Part shown: positions 1 to 5,941 of the stretch, in pieces
Layout: the number at the start of each line of letters is the position of its first letter
How positions within the stretch are numbered: the first letter of the stretch is position 1
Origin: Planctomycetota bacterium
GTDB lineage: Bacteria > Planctomycetota > Phycisphaerae > Phycisphaerales > UBA1924
Assembly: GCA_023412695.1 (NCBI GenBank)
Contig: JAEYNG010000284.1
Coordinates: 1 to 6,407 of the forward strand
Direction: 5' to 3'
Length of the DNA: 6,407 bases
The notes under the pieces: generated by a model
Seen by the model: the letters and a program-made list of their open reading frames with translations, nothing else
What the model was told of the DNA's origin: nothing
The model's database searches: none
Translations under genes and position numbers: made by a program

Positions 1-2
1 AC

Positions 3-2351
3 GGCGGCGCGGGGGCGCCGACCAAAGCAGAACCCCTTGAACACGGTGAGGTGCAACCGGGACCGATCGAGCAGTTCGTCTACGACGACGCTGTCGTTCG
101 GAAGTTCACATTTGCCATCGTCATTTGGGGCGTGGTCGCCATGCTCGCGGGCCTGGTGGTCGCGCTCGAGCTGGTCCTGCCCGTCGCGGCGGAGTTCGAG
201 ATCGCCGGCGCGAGGCCGCTGGCGTGGATGGGCTCGGCCTTCGCCTTCCTTTACGAAACCTCCTGGCTTAACTTCGGCCGTCTCCGCCCGCTCCACACGA
301 ACGCGGCCATCTTCGCCTTCGCCGGGAACGCCATCTTCGCGGCGGTCTACTACTCCACACAGCGCCTGTGCAAGGCGAGGATGTGGAGCGACAAGCTCAG
401 CAACCTGCACTTCTGGGGCTGGCAGGCGATCATCGTCGCCGCGGCGATCACGCTCCCGCTTGGCTACACACAGGCCAAGGAATACGCCGAACTCGAGTGG
501 CCGATCGACATCGCGATCGCCGTCGTCTGGCTCGGGTTCTTTGGCGTGAACTTCATGATGACCATTATCAAGCGGCGCGAGCGTCACATGTACGTCGCGC
601 TGTGGTTCTACATCGCGACGATCGCCACCGTTACGGTGCTGCACGTGTTCAACTCGCTGGCGCTCCCCGCCGGCCTGCTCAAGAGCTACCCGGTTTACGC
701 GGGCGTCCAGGACGCGATGGTGCAGTGGTGGTACGGGCATAACGCCGTCGCCTTCTTCCTGACAACGCCGTTCCTCGGCATGATGTACTACTTCCTTCCC
801 AAGGCTGCGGAGCGGCCGGTCTACAGCTACCGGCTCAGCATCGTGCACTTCTGGAGCCTCGTGTTCATCTACATCTGGGCCGGGCCGCACCACCTGCACT
901 ACACCGCGCTCCCTCAGTGGGCGAGCACGCTGGGCATGCTCTTCTCGCTGATGCTCTGGATGCCGTCGTGGGGTGGCATGATCAACGGCCTGCTGACGCT
1001 GCGGGGCGCATGGAACAAGGTCGCCGTCGACCCCGTGCTGAAGTTCTTTGTGGTCGGGATCACCTTCTACGGCATGTCCACGTTCGAAGGCCCGATGCTC
1101 TCGATCAAGAGCGTCAACGCCCTCAGCCACTACACCGATTGGACGATCGCACACGTCCATGCCGGGGCGCTCGGCTGGAACGGGTTCATGACCTTCGGCA
1201 TGCTCTACTGGCTCGCGCCGCGGCTGTTCCAGACCGACAGGCTTTGGAGCCGCAAGCTCGCCGAGTCCCACTTCTGGATCGGCACCATCGGCATTCTTCT
1301 CTACATCGTCCCGATCTACGCAGCGGGCATCACGCAGGGGCTCATGTGGCGGGCGTTCGATCAGAGCGGCACCCTCGCGTACCCCGATTTCGTCGAGACC
1401 GTGATCAAACTCATGCCCATGTACTGGCTACGCGTGCTGGGCGGCTCGCTCTTCCTCGCCGGCATGATCATGTGCGCCGTGAACGTCTTCATGACCTGGA
1501 CTCGGCGCCCGGCGAAATATGCCGAGCTCGTCCACTCGGCGCCGGCGCTCGGTCGAATCTACCGCGACGCGCCGCGGCCCGCTTCTCGGCTCGGCGCGAA
1601 CACCGACATCGGCCACAAGGGCGACGTGTTCCTCCAGGGCTGGTGGCACCGACGTTGGGAGCGGCTCCCCGTCCGCTTTACCGTGTGGGTTGTGATCGCG
1701 GTGGCCATCGCCTCGGCCCTGGAGTTGGTGCCGATGGTGATGGTCCCCGCGTTCTCCTCCGCGTGGCGGGAGAAGAACGTGCCGCGCATCGCGAGCGTGA
1801 AGCCGTACACGCCGCTCGAGCTCGCCGGACGCGACATCTATATCGCCGAGGGCTGCTACAACTGCCACTCGCAGATGGTCAGGCCGATCTGGGCCGAGAC
1901 GGAGCGGTATGGTGACTACTCCAAGCCCGGCGAGTTCATCTACGACCGTCCATTCCAGTGGGGCTCCCGCCGCATTGGGCCAGACCTGGCCCGCATCGGT
2001 GGAATCAGAAGTCACGACTGGCATCTGCAGCACATGGAGAACCCGCGGAAGATCATCCAGCAGTCGATCATGCCCGCCTACCCGCACCTGCTCAGCGACT
2101 CGATCGACTTCGATGCTGTTCAAACCCGTGTAAACGCCATGGCGATGCTGGGCGTTCCCTACGGCGAGGCCGTCAAGCCCGGGCGAGCCTCGGAGATGGC
2201 ACGCGAGCAGGCCGCGGGGATCGGCGCAGAGCTCGAAGAGCGCGGCTTCCCTGACATGAGCGACAAGCAGATCGTCGCGTTGATCGCCTATCTCCAGCGT
2301 CTGGGCACCGACATCAAGGCGCCGGCTACGGCCGACGCCGCCTCGAAGTAA
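3..2351 (+). CDS. ccoNO: cbb3-type cytochrome c oxidase, fused subunits I and II (CcoN-CcoO)
   Basis: Catalytic subunit of the cbb3 oxidase, reducing O2 to water at the cytoplasmic membrane with proton pumping. Numbering residues from the GTG at 51: the CcoN part (about 1-485) has the low-spin haem b ligand His82 in RPLHTNA, CuB ligands His230 (WWYGHNAV) and His280/His281 (WAGPHHLHY), Tyr274 six residues earlier as the expected cross-linked Tyr, Glu346 (STFEGP), and His368/His370 (AHVHAG) for haems b3 and b. A linker (about 486-540) leads to a CcoO part with one membrane anchor (about 543-566), a haem c site CYNCH (Cys602, Cys605, His606) and probable axial Met674 (IMPAYP). All catalytic residues are present. 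CcoN and CcoO are usually separate proteins of roughly 475 and 200 residues; here no stop lies between them. Start is uncertain: the frame is open to the left edge, no other start codon lies between 3 and 51, and the GTG has no properly spaced Shine-Dalgarno. Confidence 0.96.
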   Translation, partial: GGAGAPTKAEPLEHGEVQPGPIEQFVYDDAVVRKFTFAIVIWGVVAMLAGLVVALELVLPVAAEFEIAGARPLAWMGSAFAFLYETSWLNFGRLRPLHTNAAIFAFAGNAIFAAVYYSTQRLCKARMWSDKLSNLHFWGWQAIIVAAAITLPLGYTQAKEYAELEWPIDIAIAVVWLGFFGVNFMMTIIKRRERHMYVALWFYIATIATVTVLHVFNSLALPAGLLKSYPVYAGVQDAMVQWWYGHNAVAFFLTTPFLGMMYYFLPKAAERPVYSYRLSIVHFWSLVFIYIWAGPHHLHYTALPQWASTLGMLFSLMLWMPSWGGMINGLLTLRGAWNKVAVDPVLKFFVVGITFYGMSTFEGPMLSIKSVNALSHYTDWTIAHVHAGALGWNGFMTFGMLYWLAPRLFQTDRLWSRKLAESHFWIGTIGILLYIVPIYAAGITQGLMWRAFDQSGTLAYPDFVETVIKLMPMYWLRVLGGSLFLAGMIMCAVNVFMTWTRRPAKYAELVHSAPALGRIYRDAPRPASRLGANTDIGHKGDVFLQGWWHRRWERLPVRFTVWVVIAVAIASALELVPMVMVPAFSSAWREKNVPRIASVKPYTPLELAGRDIYIAEGCYNCHSQMVRPIWAETERYGDYSKPGEFIYDRPFQWGSRRIGPDLARIGGIRSHDWHLQHMENPRKIIQQSIMPAYPHLLSDSIDFDAVQTRVNAMAMLGVPYGEAVKPGRASEMAREQAAGIGAELEERGFPDMSDKQIVALIAYLQRLGTDIKAPATADAASK

Positions 2352-2355
2352 GGAG
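2350..2355 (+). promoter_or_regulatory. Ribosome binding site of ccoQ, overlapping the ccoNO stop
   Basis: AAGGAG begins inside the TAA stop of ccoNO and lies six bases before the ATG at 2362. It fixes the ccoQ start and suggests that ribosomes ending ccoNO reinitiate on ccoQ. Confidence 0.8.
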
Positions 2356-2361
2356 CACACC

Positions 2362-2544
2362 ATGCGCTTGAGCGACATTGTCGGCGGTATGGACCTGGCC
2401 ACCTACCCGCAGATCGCCTTGGTGATCTTCCTTGCGGTGTTCGCGGCCGTGTCCTGGCGAGCCTTCCACAAACGGCACGCCGCCGAGCATGCCCGTGCCG
2501 CCCACCTCCCGCTCGAAGAGACGCAGCCGGGCCGCAAGGACTGA
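2362..2544 (+). CDS. ccoQ: cbb3 oxidase small subunit, CcoQ/FixQ-like
   Basis: A 60-residue single-pass membrane protein. One hydrophobic helix (about residues 16-32, PQIALVIFLAVFAAVSW) is followed by a basic stretch (RAFHKRH) and an acidic-polar tail containing LPLEE, which is the pattern of CcoQ/FixQ. In characterised systems CcoQ is a non-catalytic subunit that stabilises the complex, in particular the association of CcoP with CcoNO. It has a clear ribosome binding site, sits 10 bases after ccoNO and precedes ccoP, the usual place for this gene. Such short proteins diverge fast, so the assignment rests on size, topology, the LPLEE tail and position more than on sequence identity. No odd features. 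Confidence 0.85.
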   Translation: MRLSDIVGGMDLATYPQIALVIFLAVFAAVSWRAFHKRHAAEHARAAHLPLEETQPGRKD

Positions 2545-2563
2545 AGGCAATCGCACTCCACAC

Positions 2564-2569
2564 GAAGGA
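2564..2569 (+). promoter_or_regulatory. Ribosome binding site of ccoP
   Basis: GAAGGA, seven bases before the ATG at 2577, in the 32-base gap after ccoQ. It supports the chosen start of ccoP. Confidence 0.7.
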
Positions 2570-2576
2570 CGTTTCC

Positions 2577-3188
2577 ATGAGCGGCAAGCAAGAGGCCGAC
2601 AACCTGTTGGCGCACGAGTACGACGGCATCCGGGAGTACGACAATCCGACGCCCGGATGGTGGCACATGCTGTTCCTTGTGTCGATCGTCTTCTCGGTGT
2701 TGTACTTCATGTACTACCACGCCACAACCGAGGCGCCGACGATCGAGGGGAACTGGCAGGCCGCAAAGGTTGCGAAGTTCAAGCGTCTCTTCGGCGAAGT
2801 CGGCGAGCTGAACGCGGACGAGGCGACTATTCAACGGATGCGCGTGGACCAGAAGTTCCTGGATGTCGCCGCCGGCATCTTCATCGGAAACTGCGGCCAG
2901 TGTCACGCCAAGGACGGCGGTGGCATGGACGGCGGTGGCGTGAATCTGACCGACGACTACTACAAGAACGTTCGGCGCCTGGAGGACCTGTACACGGTCA
3001 TCACGCGCGGCGCCGCAGGCCAGGCGATGCCGGCGTGGGAGAACCGGCTCTCGCAGAACGAGCGAATCATCCTCGCGGCATACGTTGCGAACCTCCGCGG
3101 CACAAAGCCGGCCAACCCGAAGGCGGCGCTCGGCGATCCGCAACCGCCATGGCCGTTGCCAGCGACACCGACACCGGCCAATCCATAA
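2577..3188 (+). CDS. ccoP: cbb3 oxidase cytochrome c subunit CcoP, monohaem
   Basis: Membrane-anchored cytochrome c that takes electrons from a soluble donor and passes them to CcoO. The N-terminus carries the FixP/CcoP signature HEYDGIREYDNPTPGWW (about 13-29), running into one membrane helix (about 28-48). A periplasmic cytochrome domain follows, with a single haem c site CGQCH (Cys106, Cys109, His110) and probable axial Met151 in GQAMPAW. The end is a Pro-rich tail (about 186-203). The protein has 203 residues against roughly 290-310 for the well-studied dihaem CcoP of proteobacteria; only one CxxCH is present, so one haem domain is missing. The NLTDDYY segment after the haem site resembles the NLTDDYW region of Bacteroidota CcoP as I recall it. 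A short in-frame DNA duplication encodes the DGGGMDGGG loop next to the haem. It lies 32 bases after ccoQ. Family assignment is firm; the monohaem state is read directly from the sequence. Confidence 0.95.
   Translation: MSGKQEADNLLAHEYDGIREYDNPTPGWWHMLFLVSIVFSVLYFMYYHATTEAPTIEGNWQAAKVAKFKRLFGEVGELNADEATIQRMRVDQKFLDVAAGIFIGNCGQCHAKDGGGMDGGGVNLTDDYYKNVRRLEDLYTVITRGAAGQAMPAWENRLSQNERIILAAYVANLRGTKPANPKAALGDPQPPWPLPATPTPANP
2912..2939 (+). repeat. Two 13-bp direct copies, 15-bp period, inside ccoP
   Basis: GGACGGCGGTGGC occurs at 2912-2924 and again at 2927-2939, separated by AT. It keeps the reading frame and encodes DGGG-M-DGGG directly after the haem c motif. This looks like a small tandem duplication that lengthened the loop by five residues, though GC-rich Gly codons could also produce it by chance. 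Confidence 0.75.
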
Positions 3189-3236
3189 TCGACGCCATCG
3201 ACGAGTTTCCAGGTCCCCTTCTCAACGACCCCGGCC

Positions 3237-4673
3237 ATGAGCGCTGCGACCACCAATCCCGACGCGAGCGAAGCGACGAGCATCCTCTCGACGCTGAATG
3301 ACGATGGCTCGCGGCGGTGGATCAAGCCACGATGCTCGCCGGGCCGGTTCCTTACCGCTCGCCGCCTGGTCGCCTACGCGCTCGTCGCGATCTTCACCCT
3401 CATCCCCTATCTGAAGCTGAACGGCAAGCCGCTGGTGCTGCTTGACCTCCCGGCGCGCCGGTTCACGCTTTTCGGGGCTACGTTCCTCCCGACAGACACG
3501 CTGCTGCTCGCCCTGCTCATGGTCGGTGTGTTTCTGACGATCTTCTTCGTCACCGCGCTCTTCGGCCGCGTGTGGTGCGGGTGGGCGTGCCCGCAGACGG
3601 TGTACATGGAGTTCCTGTTCCGGCCGATCGAACGGCTGTTTGATGGCGCACCCGGCCGCGCAAGGCGCGGGGGCTTCCGCGGCTCGGGAGCCGCGAAGCT
3701 CATGAAGTTCCTGACCTACTTCCTCGCCGCGTTCTTCCTCGCGCACACCTTCCTCGCCTATTTCGTCGGTGTCGAACAGCTCCGCCACTGGATCCTCGGC
3801 TCGCCGCTCGAGCACCCCATCGGCTTCTCGGTTGTAGCCGTCGTCACCGCGCTTATGCTCGCGGACTTCGGGTTCTTCCGAGAGCAGATCTGTCTCGTCG
3901 CCTGCCCGTACGGCCGCTTCCAGTCGGCCTTGCTCGACCGGCACTCGCTGATCATCAGCTACGACCACCATCGAGGTGAGCCGCGCGGCAAGGTCCGGCG
4001 GGCTCCGGCCGTCGAGGCGACGCCCGTTCAACTGACGATCAGCGCAAGCCCCGTGTCAACCGGCGACTGCATCGACTGCCGCATGTGCGTCACGACCTGC
4101 CCGACAGGGATCGACATCCGTAACGGCCTGCAGATGGAGTGCATCGGCTGCGCGCAGTGCATCGACGCCTGCGACGCCGTCATGGACAAGGTCGGGCGCG
4201 AGCGCGGGCTGATCCGCTACAGCTCGCAAGCCGCGGTCTCAGGTGAACCGAAGCGATTCCTGCGGCCCCGTGTTATCATCTACCCGGCGATCCTGGCGGT
4301 CATCGCGACGCTCTTCGCGCTCGTGCTGACGAGCACCGTGGGGGTGGACGTGACCGTGATCCGCGGCCTCGGCCAGCCCTTTGCCGTACTCGAGGACGGC
4401 GCGGTCCGCAATCCAGTCAAACTCAAGCTCGCCAACCGGAACGACACGCCGGCGACCATCTCGCTTTTGGTGATGTCGCCCGTCGACGCGGTGCTCGAAC
4501 TCAACGAACCGCTGCTGCCGCTAGGGCCCGGCGAGACACGCACCATCATCGGATCGATCACCGCGCCACGCCGAACGTTCGCGAACGGCCAATGCACCGC
4601 CGTCATCCGCGCGAGCGATGGGCTTGCGCACGAACGCGACGCCCGATTCGTGATGATCGGGCCGCGAGACTAA
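3237..4673 (+). CDS. ccoG: cbb3 oxidase assembly protein CcoG (FixG/RdxA family), iron-sulfur membrane protein
   Basis: Polytopic membrane protein required for cbb3 assembly; characterised CcoG proteins act as cupric reductases supplying Cu(I) for the CuB centre. Its 478 residues are normal for the family. Visible: membrane helices at about 45-62, 83-107, 155-176, 195-215 and 340-362; two CxxxCP motifs, WCGWACP (Cys114, Cys118) and ICLVACP (Cys219, Cys223); then two ferredoxin-type 4Fe-4S motifs, Cys278-281-284-288 and Cys302-305-308-312. The C-terminal third (about 365-478) is the beta-rich, Ig-like periplasmic domain typical of FixG. ATG 3237 is the only start codon between the in-frame ccoP stop (3186-3188) and the first membrane helix, but the 20 bases before it are pyrimidine-rich without a Shine-Dalgarno, unlike most neighbours. 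It opens the assembly part of the operon. All expected cysteines are intact. Confidence 0.96.
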   Translation: MSAATTNPDASEATSILSTLNDDGSRRWIKPRCSPGRFLTARRLVAYALVAIFTLIPYLKLNGKPLVLLDLPARRFTLFGATFLPTDTLLLALLMVGVFLTIFFVTALFGRVWCGWACPQTVYMEFLFRPIERLFDGAPGRARRGGFRGSGAAKLMKFLTYFLAAFFLAHTFLAYFVGVEQLRHWILGSPLEHPIGFSVVAVVTALMLADFGFFREQICLVACPYGRFQSALLDRHSLIISYDHHRGEPRGKVRRAPAVEATPVQLTISASPVSTGDCIDCRMCVTTCPTGIDIRNGLQMECIGCAQCIDACDAVMDKVGRERGLIRYSSQAAVSGEPKRFLRPRVIIYPAILAVIATLFALVLTSTVGVDVTVIRGLGQPFAVLEDGAVRNPVKLKLANRNDTPATISLLVMSPVDAVLELNEPLLPLGPGETRTIIGSITAPRRTFANGQCTAVIRASDGLAHERDARFVMIGPRD

Positions 4674-4677
4674 GGAG
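4672..4677 (+). promoter_or_regulatory. Ribosome binding site of ccoH, overlapping the ccoG stop
   Basis: AAGGAG starts within the TAA stop of ccoG and lies five bases before the ATG at 4683. It repeats the TAAGGAG arrangement of the ccoNO-ccoQ junction and implies coupled translation of ccoG and ccoH. Confidence 0.8.
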
Positions 4678-4682
4678 CCAGT

Positions 4683-5165
4683 ATGCCACGCTTCCGCATG
4701 TTCCCCGGCATTATCTTTGTGCTCCTCGGCATGAACGTTGTCGTTGTCGCGATCACCGTTTACGCCGCGCACAAGGACGGCGGCGCGGCGATCGAGCCCG
4801 ACTACTACCGCAAGGCCCTCGCGTACGACACGCTGCAGGAACGTCAGCTCGCCAGCGCATCACTCGGGTGGACAGTGACGGCGGAGTTTGAAGCCGACCC
4901 CCAGAGCGGCGAGAACCTGCTGCGGATCATCGCAACTGACGGCGGCGGCGGACCGCTCACCGGCGCAGTAGTGCACGCCGACGCGTTCCCGAGTGTCCGC
5001 GCGAACGAGCGCAGCCGCCTCCTGTGCCGCGAGATCCGACCGGGCATCTATGCCGCGCCTCTCACGCTCACGCGCGCCGGCTCGTGGAGGATCGAGGCCA
5101 CCGTCGAGTCACGCGATCACGTATTTGTCCAGCGGACCGACATTGCGACACCGGGGACGCCATGA
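4683..5165 (+). CDS. ccoH: cbb3 oxidase assembly protein CcoH/FixH family
   Basis: A 160-residue protein with one N-terminal membrane helix (about residues 8-28, FPGIIFVLLGMNVVVVAITV) and a periplasmic, mostly beta domain. The segment IEPDYYRKALAYD just after the helix is characteristic of FixH/CcoH, and the later GPLTGAVVHADAFP and RPGIYAAPLTLTRAGSWRIE stretches fit its Ig-like fold. Known CcoH proteins are needed for assembly and stability of cbb3 and contact its subunits, notably CcoP. The length fits the family. One cysteine (Cys115) is present in the periplasmic domain, with no recognisable metal motif around it. Position directly after ccoG with a strong ribosome binding site supports the call. 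Its last codons overlap the next start (ATGA at 5162-5165). Confidence is high for the family and moderate for the exact role in this organism. Confidence 0.92.
   Translation: MPRFRMFPGIIFVLLGMNVVVVAITVYAAHKDGGAAIEPDYYRKALAYDTLQERQLASASLGWTVTAEFEADPQSGENLLRIIATDGGGGPLTGAVVHADAFPSVRANERSRLLCREIRPGIYAAPLTLTRAGSWRIEATVESRDHVFVQRTDIATPGTP
5162..5165 (+). promoter_or_regulatory. ATGA stop-start overlap, ccoH to SafE-like gene
   Basis: The ATG of the downstream gene (5162-5164) overlaps the TGA of ccoH (5163-5165). Only a weak GGGGA (5153-5157) precedes it, so translation of the second gene probably depends on termination of the first. This decides the start: the longer in-frame possibility from 5024 would lie deep inside ccoH. 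Confidence 0.8.
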
Positions 5166-5941
5166 CAACGCTCCTGCTCGGAGTCCTGATCGCCAGTCTT
5201 CTCGGCAGCACGCACTGCGCCGGGATGTGCGGCGCGTTCGTGCTCTTCGCGGTGGCCTCGCCCGATGATGCGCCGAGTCTCTGGCATTCACGCGCCGCGT
5301 TGAACGCAGCGTACAACCTCGGCCGCCTGGTTACATACTCCCTGCTCGGAGCCGCCGCCGGAGCGCTCGGGGCAGCCCTCGACTTTGGCGGGTCCATGGT
5401 GGGTGTACAGCGCACCGCCGCGGCCCTCGCGGGCGGGTTGATGGTCGCGTTCGGAGTGCTCGCGTTGCTTCGTGCACGCGGCTACCGGATCTCAAAGCCG
5501 AAGGTCCCCGGCTTTCTTGTCAAGATCGTCACGGCGGGACACCGGGCGGTCTCGAATACTTCGCCAATCCAGCGAGCGTGGACGGTAGGGCTGCTGACAA
5601 CGCTCTTACCGTGCGGATGGCTTTATGCGTTCGCGGTCACCGCCGCCGGAACCGCGAGCCCGCTGTACGGAGCGACCGTCATGGCGGTGTTCTGGGTCGG
5701 CACGCTCCCGATCCTCGCCGCGCTTGGCTTGGGTGCGCAGGCACTGGCCGCGCCGCTCCGCGCGAGGCTGCCGGTCATTACAAGCATGCTGCTCGTCGCT
5801 GTCGGCCTTTACACCGTGCTTGGCCGTGTTGCGCTGCCGGCCATGGCCCGGCCCGACGCTGCGGTGACGACGGGCCCGCACGGCGTTGTCGTGAGCCGCG
5901 AACTGCCACCCTGCTGCCGCCCCGAAGAGACCGCCCCATGA
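5162..5941 (+). CDS. SafE/DsbD-like membrane protein (COG2836 type), probable copper handling for cbb3 assembly
   Basis: A 259-residue polytopic inner-membrane protein, about six helices. It begins MTTLLLGVLIASLLGSTHC, and the first helix carries the family motif THCAGMCG (His18, Cys19, Cys23). A second conserved element, LPCGWLY (Cys151), lies in a later helix (about 140-165). These paired motifs mark the SafE / DsbD-transmembrane-like family, often annotated 'sulfite exporter TauE/SafE' or 'urease accessory UreH-like', which frequently lies in cbb3 operons between ccoH and ccoI or next to ccoS. A role in moving copper or reducing power across the membrane for CuB is inferred from the Cys/His motifs and neighbours; sulfite export is not supported here. 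The C-terminus ends in a soluble tail with adjacent Cys251-Cys252 (PPCCRP), a possible extra metal or thiol site. It overlaps both neighbours by ATGA. The family is clear; the function is uncertain. Confidence 0.88.
   Translation: MTTLLLGVLIASLLGSTHCAGMCGAFVLFAVASPDDAPSLWHSRAALNAAYNLGRLVTYSLLGAAAGALGAALDFGGSMVGVQRTAAALAGGLMVAFGVLALLRARGYRISKPKVPGFLVKIVTAGHRAVSNTSPIQRAWTVGLLTTLLPCGWLYAFAVTAAGTASPLYGATVMAVFWVGTLPILAALGLGAQALAAPLRARLPVITSMLLVAVGLYTVLGRVALPAMARPDAAVTTGPHGVVVSRELPPCCRPEETAP
5938..5941 (+). promoter_or_regulatory. ATGA stop-start overlap, SafE-like gene to ccoI
   Basis: The ATG of the P-type ATPase gene (5938-5940) overlaps the TGA of the preceding gene (5939-5941). A purine-rich GAAGAGA at 5924-5930 lies seven bases upstream of the ATG and can serve as its ribosome binding site. 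Confidence 0.8.

Noticed and set aside
917..1915. Plus-strand open frame of 332 codons inside ccoNO in another frame.
   Set aside because: Arg-rich frame-shifted shadow of the CcoN/CcoO coding sequence with no motifs or ribosome binding site.
1428..2402. Minus-strand open frame of 324 codons antisense to ccoNO.
   Set aside because: It lies wholly opposite the strongly conserved CcoO part of ccoNO and its product is Arg/Gly/His-rich with no family features. Long antisense frames are common in GC-rich genes.
3189..3236. Possible terminator or FNR/ANR-type operator in the gap between ccoP and ccoG.
   Set aside because: No stem followed by a T-run and no TTGAT-N4-ATCAA-like palindrome could be seen; an oxygen-responsive site, if any, would be expected left of ccoNO outside the window.
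2432..3301. Plus-strand open frame of 289 codons spanning ccoQ and ccoP.
   Set aside because: It overlaps two well-supported genes in another frame and gives an Arg-rich product without membrane helices or known motifs.
3222..4031. Minus-strand open frame of 269 codons antisense to ccoG.
   Set aside because: The product is a low-complexity Arg/Glu-rich sequence typical of a shadow frame; the plus strand carries an intact CcoG.
5024..5161. Upstream extension of the SafE-like gene to an ATG at 5024, adding 46 residues.
   Set aside because: The extension lies within ccoH and gives a polar Arg/His-rich leader. The ATG at 5162, overlapping the ccoH stop, starts directly at the conserved first helix.
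5162..5941. Literal reading of the gene as a sulfite exporter (TauE).
   Set aside because: The THCAGMCG and LPCG motifs and the cbb3 setting fit the SafE/DsbD-like branch linked to copper and thiol handling better than a sulfur-oxyanion transporter.
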